Origin: Halichondria panicea
Taxonomy: Eukaryota > Porifera > Demospongiae > Suberitida > Halichondriidae
Reading direction: 5' to 3'
DNA: 64,000 nucleotides
Assembly (NCBI RefSeq): GCF_963675165.1
Contig: NC_087385.1
Coordinates: 5,194,412-5,258,411 of the forward strand
The first letter of the stretch is position 1, and the number at the start of each line of letters is the position of its first letter. Both the position numbers and the translations under genes were made by a program. Below, piece by piece: positions 45,601-56,193 of this stretch. The notes under the pieces were generated by a model that ran no database searches, was not told the origin of the DNA, and was given only the letters and a program-made list of their open reading frames with translations.

Positions 45601-47659
45601 TGAAAGTATACAAAAAGACAAACCAAATGAAACTCGATTCTTTATTATTGCAAAAAAGACGTTTGTGTGTAAGAATGCTACGAAAAGCTCGGCAAAAGAA
45701 GCAGACGCAACTTTAAGCAGCATAACTAAAAAGGCACCTTCAAAACTGATAATTGAAATTGTAAATAAGAACTCAGTTCACGAAAAACTAACCGCAGACA
45801 CACCCACTCTCTCCTTCGTTGCTCTGGGAAATGTCTATACCATGGACCCTAAGTTCCCAATGCTTCACATTGCTTTGAACTTCTCCAAAGATGTTTTCAA
45901 TCTTCACTCGTTCATTAACAATGGCTGTGTGTACGAGCTCACTGACTCGAGAGGCCCACTACCTATGATCAACAGTCTTGTGGCAATACCTGCAATTGAG
46001 ATCACGGAAAGTATGCAGCTGCAGTTTGTGAGGTATGCGCGTATAGAAGGATCTCTGGATGTGGCAGAGGTGGTCTCTCAGTGTTTCCTGCCACCCATAC
46101 CCACCCTGACCAACAGAGAAGTCAAGTCAGTATCAAGGTATACTCAGGGAGTGCCCACACACTGGTCGGTGGTGGTTGGTACCACCATTATAACGCCTAT
46201 AGGCTAGTTTATACATAAAAGAGGCAAATTTGCGTGTTGAATTTGAGATTAAAGATTCAAAATTCTGAGCACATAATTATTATTGCCTACTAGTTTGTTA
46301 GGTGTAGCTCTTGTTGTACACTCGTATATATATATATATATATATAATATGCTAAGCTTGCTACGCCTTGATGTTACAATCCAATTTCTCACATGTAGCT
46401 ATTGTAACAAGCTTGTGTCTGTGAGGGGCATTGTTCAGAGTCGTGGTCACCGAATCGATGCCAGCTCCCTCCCTCAGACCCCCTCCCCTCCACCTCCCAT
46501 GCTCGTATTCAGATTACAGAGCGTCTCCACTCCAGACTCTATCATGATATACTACAAGTCCCCCATTCTCCATACCCTACCTCTCGGGCTGGTACCTGGC
46601 TGTGAGGTGACTTTCTACTCCTTCAACATGAATATCTCCAAGTCTGGAAATGTATACTGTACCAATAGTCCGTCAAGCAGCCTGTCTGTTCACTCAGTTG
46701 AGGGTCTAGACACAATCGACTCTCAGAGGGTGTATGGAATCTCAATGCCCATGACTCGGTTACCTACGATACTGATCCATGAGTTAACACAGTGTCTACT
46801 GAATGGTTGTCTACCTCGAAGAGTGGTGTGTGTAAGAGGCTGTCTATTGTCCACTCAGAAGGTGTGCTTGACGTACAAGTGCAGGGGATGTCAGTGTGTG
46901 ATTGTCAATGGGCAGTGTATGGTGGCCTGTCTACAGAGGAGACCATTCCTAGTAGCCGACGGAAGGTATGTAAGCAAAGGTGTGGTCTTTATGCTTCATT
47001 TGGACTGCATAAAATACTTCATACTGTATGATTAGTTATCTTTTGAGGTTCTCTGTTGTCTTACTCTACAGGTTGGTGATTGACGATGGGAGTGGTGAAG
47101 CACATGTGTACGCTGAGGAGGATCTGCTTCGACAGCTGCTTCAAGTTTCGATGGCCGAGTGGAACAGTGTTTGTGATCTGGTCAGGAGAGTCGGAACTGT
47201 CTCCTATACAAAATCATTTTCTGCTACACAACACGTATGTTTGTCTATTTTCGTATGAATGGTTTGTTGGTATCACTTTTGTTTTTATGACTGTTGTCTT
47301 TGTGAGTCTTGCTTAATTGATTGGTTATTTGCTGTTCCATTCTACAGACAGGAGGCTCAAGTCGCTATGATCCATCCCCTCTGGCACAAGCTGAGAAGAT
47401 CTTATCAGCCATGGCAACCAGTCCGACTCTTCAACAGCCAATCAAGCTTTATGCTCAGCCGTTTGTGAGTCAGGGGGAGTTAGGAGAATGTGTGCTGGGG
47501 GTCAAGTCTCGAGCCATTGTCGTGAAGGAACAGCGCCTCAATACACTGGCTCTTCCCAGACTACAGCTGAAAGCAATAGCGTGTACTCTCCTCCAGGGTA
47601 CCTCCTGTGTCTCAGAGTGCAAGACTCTGTTGAAAGAACTGTCTATTGACCCCCAGTAA
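42646..47659 (+). CDS. CTC1: CST complex subunit CTC1
   Basis: CTC1 is the large OB-fold subunit of the CST (CTC1-STN1-TEN1) complex that binds telomeric single-stranded DNA and recruits DNA polymerase alpha-primase. Matches to human CTC1 include the GVYEMDGMIRLYL and KVELHNVHIL block (human YELDGQLGLCL, LQLQDVHLL), LVPGCEVTFY with GNVYC, and VIDDGSGEAHVYAEED (human RLLVEDGTAEAVV). A cysteine cluster CLTYKCRGCQC...GQCMVAC corresponds to the zinc-ribbon insert of a C-terminal OB fold. Exons (approx.): 42646-42657, 42704-43093, 43173-43255, 43332-43440, 43530-43631, 43700-43764, 43829-43915, 43970-44186, 44240-44415, 44645-44744, 45000-45335, 45399-46136, 46398-46968, 47072-47234, 47348-47659. 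Exons 43530-43915 are the least certain. A start at 42646 (MEDD) is in phase with exon 2; other nearby ATGs are not. Length is about 1,150-1,200 residues (human 1,217). The intron 46137-46397 includes a (TA)n run. Confidence 0.85.
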
Positions 47660-47804
47660 ATGAACTGTACGAGCTCTTTATGTTTTTTCATTCTCTTTCG
47701 TTCTCGTATATAACTCATGACATAATTATAACTTGAAATACATGTAGAAAAAATTGGTTCAAAGACAGTCTGCAAAAAACAACATACATAGAAGGTAATT
47801 AAAT

Positions 47805-49882
47805 TCAGTTCTCTAGTGGTCTAACATTGTCCTGGGGGGGTTGGGGTACAAAGGTAACGGTTGCTACACTTGGTACTACCAACACTCGAGAATGTTTCTG
47901 TCTTCGCAATCCTGGTGATCTTGGAGGAGTTGTTGAGCCAGCACTGGCGGACCTCAATGGAAGGATGTCACTTGATGAGAATCTGAACCCTCCAACATGA
48001 GCCCGGGAACTTAGTGGCGTATCGGGGGTATGTAGGGGTGTGGAGGTCATGTGATCCTCAGGGATTGGAGAGGGAATACTGCCAAATGAGCTTCCAGTGT
48101 TAGTTCGAATAGGAGCAAAGGTAGTTTCTTCTAGTTTAGGTAGGGCGCTCCTTGCCGGTTGATTGGGTTCAACAGTGGATACTCGTCGTCGAGGGCTGGG
48201 GGTTCGACGGAGAGAAAGGTCAGAGGTCGCTCTGCTACCAGATGAGAATCTGTGTCTAGATTGTGGGTAGTTTTGTACTTTGCGAGAGAATAGCTGTCCC
48301 CCACGTGTGAGTTGGGCTTCACGGAGAGAGTGTCTCCGAGCAACAGTGTTCCAGTACATTGCTATTCGCGTCCATAACGATCGAGGAATCAAACTCATGA
48401 CCCAGCACTGTGCAGTGTGTGTGTGTGTGTGAGGAAGATAGTGTAAATACCAATGCAGCAAAAGATAGGCAGAAGTGAAAGATAATTGTACACAGTAGAA
48501 TTGACGATGTTGGGCTAGTCAAATGTCATGCATGTGTAAGCCTTCACAAGAGCTATGGAATGCACTGAACAGCCTTTTATACATGCATAGTTAGCTATGT
48601 TTTACCTGTAGAGCGTGGGGCCAGTAGCCACAAGTGTGGGCTGAGATACCCAGTGTAGTGATGGCATGCTGGACGTAGGTGTGGGGGGTGGGAATGAAGA
48701 GGGTGGGACTCATGGGTGGGATCGTCACAAAACAAGGATGGAGAGTCTGCAGAAGAACAAAAACAACATTCACTAAGTAACAATGTGCATGTACTTTGCA
48801 GAAATGGCAGCCACGATGTAGTTTGTAGATTATGCTGCTGACCTGTACAGTGATCCCTCTGTGCCTGTTCTCATGATGAAGGGTGCTTGAAAATGTGTCC
48901 ACATACGCCTACAAGAGGGGTGGCAGATGACAAGAGTTAGTAACATCTTACTAAACTAAGAATGTCACCGCAGAATTTAGTTACCTACGTTTTATACCTG
49001 TAATCCAAGTATGCAACACACAGTTTTACTCCCTTACCATGCAAGCAGTGTAGCCAGCCATGAGAGGGGTGGTTGGAGCAGCTGCAATATTGGAGCACAC
49101 ATTGATGATGGCCCCTCTCCTACGATCTATCATCTGAGGGAGGATCATGTGACTGAGCACACAGGGGGCGGTCACATTGACAAAGAGTAGTTGCCACATC
49201 CGGTTGTGGGGGAGGAGGGCAAAATACTGAGGGTGGTCGTAGCGGATAGCAACATTATTCACTGTACAGGAGGGGACCACATAATACAGGTAAGATCGTA
49301 TACTCTAACACTTACCAAGAATCCCAATCTCGTAACCATGAAGTGCCTCCTCTATCTCTCTAAACACTTGCTCGCCCAAACAAAAGTCAGCATGGATACC
49401 CAACACTTCAATACTGTATTGCGATTCTGTTGAGATGGTGGCAATGTTTAATAGCTATCCACATGCAATCACAATGATAACTCACGAAGGTCGCTGACAA
49501 TGGAGACCAGGTCATCGTAAGATCTGCTTATTAGTATCACATTCATCTTCCTCCTGGCAAACTATGAGAATATAGAGCCTTAATGAGTGAGAGCTTAGCC
49601 AGATCACTAGCTGTACGTAACTACCTCGTGTGCAAACGCCAGTCCTATGCCAGAAGTGCCACCAGCAATCAGTGCCCACTTCCCAAGCGCACTGGATAAA
49701 TCTTTTCGACTCAATCTTCCAAATGGGATAAAATAAGTTCTCAGTCCGTTCATGAATTTCAAGGAAAACTTTGCAATAGTCTTTGCCCCATACAGAGCTC
49801 CAACAGAGAATAGTACGTCCAGTAGAGTACTCACTGGAGACAGGACACCCTCCACAAGCTTCATCACCGTCCCATCGGCCAT
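47805..49882 (-). CDS. HSDL1: HSDL1-like short-chain dehydrogenase, probably inactive
   Basis: Closest family is HSDL1, the non-enzymatic relative of 17-beta-HSD12 associated with mitochondria. The Rossmann fold has GGTSGIGLAFA, then ILISRS, GILVNNVAIRYDHPQYF, and the HSDL1-specific TPHTYVQHAITTLGIS and GYWPHALQ. The active-site tetrad is altered: Asn (VNNV), Ser (NVCSN) and Tyr (GYTACM) remain, but the Lys of YxxxK is Met. Exons (approx.): 49625-49882, 49486-49561, 49319-49431, 49039-49266, 48844-48909, 48608-48749, 47805-48407. The last exon adds about 170 Ser/Pro/Arg-rich, apparently disordered residues beyond the usual 330-residue length; the total is about 490. It is divergent from UQCRH (141-bp gap) and convergent with CTC1 (145-bp gap). 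Confidence 0.87.
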
Positions 49883-50023
49883 TCCACGTCAGAATGAATC
49901 AAATGACCGTAGCAAATTCTAAACCTGGTAATGATGTCCAATTTTCTCAGCAGTGTTTCTTTACAAAACCCACCATAATAGTCACGTGCACAGAATAGGG
50001 TTCATAGGTCAAACAAAACTAAA
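49883..50023. promoter_or_regulatory. Divergent HSDL1/UQCRH promoter
   Basis: Start codons on opposite strands are only 141 bp apart, so the two genes must share this segment for transcription initiation. No TATA box is evident. Confidence 0.6.
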
Positions 50024-50408
50024 ATGGCTGAGGCAGAGCAACATATTCCAGAGGAGGTAAGCACACAACTGTACTGTAATGAGTAGCTAAAGTAAAACTG
50101 AGCATTCAAACAGTTTAGAATATTCTGTATCACAACCTATAGGAAGAAGAGGATCCTGAAGACCCTCAGGATGTCCTGAAGGAGAAGTGTGGAGAATTGC
50201 CTGATTGTGTCAAGCTCAAAGAATTATTTGATGAGTGCGAAGAAGCTGTGGAATCCGGAGAGAAAACGACTGATTGTTCACGACAGCTTATAGATTTTCT
50301 CGGCTGTGTAGACAAATGTGTAAGTTATTCCGTATAAAGTGATAAATGTTGTTTATTTTACTCCTTTCATTGCAGGTTGCCAGGAATATACTTTCCAAGC
50401 TAAAGTAG
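50024..50408 (+). CDS. UQCRH: Cytochrome bc1 complex subunit 6 (hinge protein)
   Basis: UQCRH is the acidic hinge protein of mitochondrial complex III that helps cytochrome c1 dock with cytochrome c. Exons: 50024-50056, 50143-50319, 50376-50408 give 80 residues (human 91). The order is family-typical: an acidic N-terminus (EEEEDPEDP), EKCGELPDCVKLKELFDECE, TTDCSRQLIDFLGCVDKC and the C-terminus VARNILSKLK (human VAHKLFNNLK). The paired cysteines of the helical hairpin are present. It is divergent from HSDL1 and convergent with DYNLT2B (209 bp). Confidence 0.94.
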
Positions 50409-50525
50409 TTCCAAAAAGACACACTTTCTTCCATGTGCAGTCACCACTAGGTCTAGGAGTATAATTTTGTGTTATAGTAGATGCTCATAATTGAACCGGT
50501 CTATATATCCATTGTCTTTCTGTTG

Positions 50526-50535
50526 TTTATTTATT
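50526..50535 (-). terminator. Probable polyadenylation signal of DYNLT2B
   Basis: Two overlapping AATAAA hexamers on the minus strand lie about 85-90 nt downstream of the DYNLT2B stop codon, a normal distance. Confidence 0.6.
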
Positions 50536-50617
50536 GGAAATGTTGACATAAGAAACAAGATTTGTAGAACAAAGAAGTGATATACTGGTAGAGTGCATAC
50601 ATTAAACACAGTTTCTG

Positions 50618-51303
50618 TCAATAATGGTACACACCAAAGGCAGCTGCCACACAAAACAGAGTGTCATTCATATAGATGTCTTGAGCGTAGTTGTCTGTGT
50701 CTGAGTCCCAAAAGCACCTACACCCCATCCTGCATGTGGCAGAAGGGACAACACAATAAGTGCACATTGGTGTATCAAGGTACACAAAACGCAGGGAATG
50801 GGTAGAGTATGAATTAATTTACTTGACTCCTTCTCCTCGCTGTTCTCCAATCACCACTTGCACTATGTACTTGTATCTGTCTAGATCCAATCCTGTGCAC
50901 ACACAATCATCAATTAAACCCTTTCAGTGACCATTGAATGACCTTACCTTTTAGCCTAGACTGGATGCTGTCACTAATCTCCTTGGAGGTGGTTTTGGCT
51001 TCCTCTGAGCTGTACTGCTTCTCATGCAACAGCTCCTTCAGTACCTGGTGAATCACGTCCTTTATCAGCAGAGGTCGAAATCTGACAGAGAGACAATGTA
51101 CAGAGAAATTAAACAATAGGTATATGTATACCGTATCCCACGGCAACCAAACTAAAACAACTTAATACGCTTTTAACTTTACACATTAAATTTTGCATTT
51201 TTCATAATTATAGATGTAGTGCTTAGATGCAGTGTTTTACTTACTTTTTCTCAAACTTAGGCCTGATCGTGTAAGTGCTTGGACCATCTTCAGGATCAGT
51301 CAT
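50618..51303 (-). CDS. DYNLT2B: Dynein light chain Tctex-type 2B
   Basis: DYNLT2B (TCTEX1D2) is a Tctex light chain of dynein-2, needed for retrograde intraflagellar transport in cilia. Exons (approx.): 51245-51303, 50948-51081, 50819-50892, 50618-50709, all in frame, about 119 residues (human 142). The sequence has YTIRPKFEKK, FRPLLIKDVIHQVLKE, LDLDRYKYIVQVVIGEQRGE, CRCFWDSDTDNYAQDIYMND and a terminal FGVYHY, each closely matching the human protein (VVQVVIGEQRGEG, RCFWDADTDNYTHD). Start-to-start distance to NDUFA1 is 89 bp. Confidence 0.95.
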
Positions 51304-51392
51304 TGTGTGTTGGAGTTTTCTGATTGAAGCACAAGTAACAAAGGTCAGTAATGCATTATTTCTGATTAGAGCACAGCTTAAAAGACACAAAG
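51304..51392. promoter_or_regulatory. Very short bidirectional promoter DYNLT2B/NDUFA1
   Basis: Only 89 bp separate the two start codons on opposite strands. A single nucleosome-free region must serve both a ciliary and a mitochondrial gene. No TATA box seen. Confidence 0.65.
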
Positions 51393-51796
51393 ATGTGGCC
51401 AGAAGCTCTTCCTCCGTTTATCATCATCGCCTCTTGTATCGCCTTCACTGGGATGGGACTCAACTTCTTAGATAGGTGGCAGCATGGAGGAAGGGTGAGG
51501 GCTCATGCTGCAATGATTATGATCATTAGCTCAGCTAGAATATTTTATTATAGACCATAGGTACGTCACCCATGTTTTGGTTATGATTCTCCAACAATGT
51601 GTCGTTTACTTTGCCTCTGTTGTGTTTGTGTGTGCAGCCGAGAAGAACTGGTGTAGATGACTGGACCAGGAAGATGATGATGAGGGACAAACGACTCACT
51701 GGCTCTGAAGACAAACAACGGGTAAGGGAAATGTATTTATCTCAATTTATGGTGTATTTATACCACTTGTTGTTTTTGTTTTTGCAGGCATTATAA
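51393..51796 (+). CDS. NDUFA1: NADH dehydrogenase 1 alpha subunit 1 (MWFE)
   Basis: NDUFA1 is a small single-pass membrane subunit of mitochondrial complex I. Exons 51393-51494, 51638-51721 and 51788-51796 give 64 residues (human 70). The protein begins MWPEALPPFIIIASCIAF, a membrane helix with the MW-E-LP start of the MWFE family, then a conserved HGGR turn and a basic segment with MMRDKRLTGSED (human LMERDRRISGVD). The last exon encodes only two residues and the stop. It is convergent with the NHE gene. Confidence 0.92.
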
Positions 51797-52182
51797 CCAC
51801 TCCTGCAGCTAGCATTGGGATCAACCAATTCATTCTGTGATAGTCAGAAATTCTCTTGTGGCAGTTGTTTGTTTATAATTATTGTTTGTGCTTCTTGATT
51901 TGGTGTTAGAAACATCTCTGGAAATGTCTTCACAACGATATTTATGTTTCTTGTTGCCACTAGTTGTTTTTTAATAGAGGATCACTATCCTGTTTAATAG
52001 GGTACATGCACTTAACCTGTCAAGCTTTCATGAAGTATTATAAATAACAACAGATTTTAACACACACACATAATTATTGGAAGAAGCTTACAAAACAGTT
52101 TGCCACTATATAGACACTATGAGTCGATCTATAAATTTATAAATTATAACAAAACTAAGAATCACACTAAACAAAGTATGTG
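51797..52182. other. Convergent NDUFA1/NHE intergenic gap
   Basis: 386 bp containing both 3'UTRs. AT-rich with no ORF, no repeat and no clear AATAAA hexamer; an ATTATAAATAA-like stretch near 52034 may be a variant signal. Confidence 0.35.
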
Positions 52183-55100
52183 CTACAGGTTGCTCTCCTC
52201 TGCGGCTAGCAGATGTCCGTACGCACCCCTGCCGTCATTGTCCGAGCCCAGCCCCAGGTCAGCCTGTATACAGGGGAGCAAGCAGTCACAACACACTATA
52301 TCCAACACAACAAACAGTTGCCTAACATGACAGCTCATGTAATTAAATTTTTTATGATCAAAGTTAGACCATTCCATAGAACAATCAGTTGATATGCAGA
52401 TTCAGGAAGAGACGTTCGATATATTTTGTACATATGCAAGTTTAATATACTAGTCTTACTAATACTGTACTCTAGCTGTGACTTACACCCATATCGTCTA
52501 CATTTAAGTCCACATCATCGTCTGCTTGATTGTTCCTGAACGAGTACACCTGTCCCACCTCATCCTCATCCCCAGATTCACTCGCATTCTCATCAAACGA
52601 TTCCTCCTCCTCCAAAACCTCCAAAAGCTGTGGGGATGTGGAAAATGTGACGAGCGCTGGTGTTTTTACTCACCTCTGTGTCTCTGGGTTGGCATCGGTT
52701 GCAAAACGGGATGCAGCAGTTGGGACAGTACTTGCCGAACTCTGTTACTGATCGGCCGTGGTGTGTGAACATGGGGATAAAATATCTGTGTGGGGGGGGT
52801 AGCAGTATATACATGTTCTCTTGGGATTGGCTTACTCTTTGTCAAGTTTGGTCCATTTTGACACCACCCAGTTTCCTTTGGACTTGTCGTAAGGTATGAC
52901 TTGACCCTGAAAGCCATGAACAGTAACAGCATGTCTCAACAAGGGCACCAGAACAACCTACCTCTTCAGTGAGATCACAAGAATTGTCCTCCACACCCAC
53001 TCTGTACAACACAAAATAATAAGTACGACATGTTAATATTCGAACATATACTGTGAATAATGTAGTTAATTGTAAGAAGAATCTTTCGATAAGCTCCCAA
53101 CTAGTTGTGGCTCAAACAAATGGACAAGAGTATGAGTCAATTAAGCTACATTGTACACACACAATTGGACACTCACTTGATTTTCAGGCACTGAAGAGCC
53201 AGAGTGGTCAGCCCTCCATTGAAGAGCACCGTGACCATGACAATACACAGAGTTGTCGTGAATATGAGCTGTCTCACTTCAGTCTCAGTGTTTCTAATTG
53301 CTAGAGCAAAGGCAATAGCTCCTCTCAGTCCAGCAAACATGAGCATGTGCTGAAACCTGAAACTGATCTTCTTGGAGCGACCAAGGTTGAGAATGAATGA
53401 CAGAACGTAGATATTGACAACTCGACCAGCAAAGATGGCCACCTGAGAGTTAGTCAAGGAATCATACACATAAAGAACACAGTATCATTAGAGTAGGGGG
53501 ATTTAGTTACGAAAATGTATATAAAAGAAGAAGATGCCTATAAACCTGGCAATGAATTTGAGGCATAAATAGAGCTGTATATACGTGTATGTGTATGTGT
53601 ATGTTATTGTTTTATATATTGGAGGATACAAAAGAGAAGAGGATGAATCCAGGGGCCCACTGATTGTTTCCATAGGTGAACAGAGAGAGTCCAATGTAAG
53701 AAAAGACAAAGTTCTCGGCAAAGAAATTGATAAGTTCAAATAAGTCCTTTGTTCTCTTTCTACTCTCTACAGACATGTTGATGTACGTGTAGTAGGACTG
53801 CATGATACCACAGAATAGTACTGCCACAATGCCTGTGTGGGTGTGGGTGGAGTGTGATGTGTGTGAGGGTGTGTGGTCTTACCAGTGAGCTTGCAAGCCT
53901 CGGCCAGTAGGTAGGTAGAGTAGGACATCACTACAAACATGGACGTCTCTAAAAGTGGGAAATCTCTCAGCTTGGAGAACTTCATCAGCTAGGGGCAAAA
54001 GTCAAGAAGCATTCATACACACACTTAAAATACTGTTTAACACTTTGTTCACAAGAAATTTTTGTTTGTGTGAGGATACGAGTGCAGTGACTAGTCCCAT
54101 GGCACAACCAAGGACAAAGGAGCCAAAGAAGATGCCTATAAACCTGGCAATGGATATAAAGAGACTACCAACGGTGAACTCTGCCTCTCCCGGCACTGCA
54201 TACTCATCCACAGCCCTGCAGAGTTGAAGGGTACATGTAGTACACAAGTAGACTGGTCAATGTCTAGTCATGTGCGTAGTAGCTTACCCAAAGAGTACAA
54301 TGGCGACTGCATCGTTCATCACACTCTCTCCAAACACCAGTGAGAAGATATCCACGTCCACATGAAGGTCATTAAACACTGCCAGTACCGTCACTGTTGG
54401 AAGGTTTCTTATGTATGAGAGCGCGTTATTTGTTAATGAACTTACCAGGATCAGTGGCTGAAATGAGTGAGCCAAACAGGAGCGATGGAACGATGGACTC
54501 CTTGAATCCATCAGGTACAGGAAAGGTAGTGAGATTAGCGACTAGTGAGCCCGGGCCTTCTGCCCCACTCACAGCATAGCCATACATCAGAGCACTGCAG
54601 ATCACGAAATGAATAAGTGGTACTTTGTCACATGAAATAATTATAGGATGAGCTTACGCAATAAGGAATGACGATATAGTGGTCCCAGCAAAGGCATACA
54701 GTAACAGGGAGCCAAGATTACGGAAGAAGTGTCTCTGGAAAATGTAATGCAACAGTTCACAGCAATTCAGTGGGTTTCATCTAGTGGGGGGGCAGGGGTG
54801 AACCTTCCCCCAAAAATGGTGAAGAATAACATCATCAATTAGTTAAATATAAGGTAGATGTACTGTGTGAGGACATCACCTCACCTTTTGTAGACTGTAG
54901 CCAGCGTAGAAGATGATTGGAGGCAGCAAAGCAAAAAAGAAAAGTTCAGGATCAAACACCAACTGCGGGTGAACACACAACACTCAACGCCATTTTCACA
55001 TCTAATATCTTATGCATACTGAACTGCATGAAAAGTGCATACAATTACACAGCTGTCAAATACCACCGAGCACATTAGCATTAGTTGAATTACTAAACTC

Positions 55101-55856
55101 ACAGTTTGCTGAATAAAGTTTCCCTCTTTTGTTCTAAATTGTTTCCCTTTCACCGTGCAGCTGAAGTTATCCCTTAGTGTGATGAGAGTGATGACCTCCC
55201 CCACAGTCAGAGTGTTGTTAATATCTTGTCCTAGAATATCACAGTGGTTTGTGTATTGTGGGTAGGTCGTGGTGAGAGTGACTTCTTTGTGAGCCTCCGT
55301 GCCAATTGCATAGTGGATGATGGCACCTACTATCACACCTGTGTACAAGACGATAAATATAGTATTTAATATATAATTATAGCAATCCACTACCACTGTA
55401 TGGATACATATTGGTCACTAACTGCATGGCTTTAAACAGGACGAGGTCCCTAGTAAACCTTACACTGGATGTGGTGCAACTACACTTATAGGACTCACCA
55501 TACAACAATGCAAGTCCTGTGGAGTGGAGTATTCGTATTCTCTTGGCATGGAATACCCAGATTGTGATGATGGTCATGAACAGTAGAAACATAATAATTA
55601 GCAGTGATAGACTGTCATACGAGTGAATTATCTCCTGTTGGCTATCAGTCACATCTTGAACAAACGACGCCTCGTACAGAGCTCGACTATCTGAGAGATT
55701 AAACACGGCCTCAGGCAATGTCTCCTGATCATAGGACTCGTTGATTAGTCTCCAGCCCACAATGTCCGCCTCACTAGGGTTCACCGCCAGTAGGGGCCGA
55801 GAGATTAGACATGTCCCATTAATCCCCTCATAACCAGGCTCGAGCTCCATATCCAT
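52183..55856 (-). CDS. SLC9A6: Organellar Na+/H+ exchanger, SLC9A6/7/9 type
   Basis: This family exchanges Na+ or K+ for H+ in endosomes and trans-Golgi, setting luminal pH. Matches to human NHE6/7/9: [48 protein letters not shown] with the ND of the transport site, [40 protein letters not shown] and the start of the cytosolic tail KVGVEDN. Exons (approx.): 55499-55856, 55103-55345, 54893-54964, 54660-54735, 54447-54594, 54289-54393, 54082-54216, 53885-53989, 53632-53834, 53177-53443, 52963-53001, 52837-52908, 52674-52789, 52489-52628, 52183-52265; about 700 residues. The N-terminus before 55856 may be incomplete, since a signal-peptide exon could lie upstream. The cytosolic tail contains a [12 protein letters not shown] cysteine stretch and an acidic end. 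The exact paralogue is not decided. Confidence 0.9.
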
Positions 55857-56193
55857 GCCTCTGTTTTCTGTGATCAGGGTTTGCTGGACGATCTAAAAAT
55901 ATTTTTCCACTGTTGTGTAGGTGCTCTTGCTGTGATTATGGTAGGTCCAGTGGATCTAAGTAATTCTTTATTCTGAATAAGAACGGCTGATAAAGCTTGC
56001 TTGAGTTAATATAAATTCACTTGATCTTCATCAAAAAGTGGGTGGAGGTCGATGGTCACATGGACTTCCTACCATGTGACAAAATCAATGTTGTCATGGT
56101 TTCCAAGGAAGCCACGCCAAAAATCAAGCTCTTTTACCTCATGTGTCTAGTATCTAGCTTGTGCTTATTAGCTAGCTGTAAGGCCAGGGAGCT
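55857..56193. promoter_or_regulatory. Divergent NHE/LRR-gene upstream region
   Basis: 337 bp between opposite start codons. An open stretch on the plus strand (56021-56215) ends in a hydrophobic run but overlaps the LRR start and looks fortuitous. A missing first exon of the NHE gene could also be here or beyond. Confidence 0.4.
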
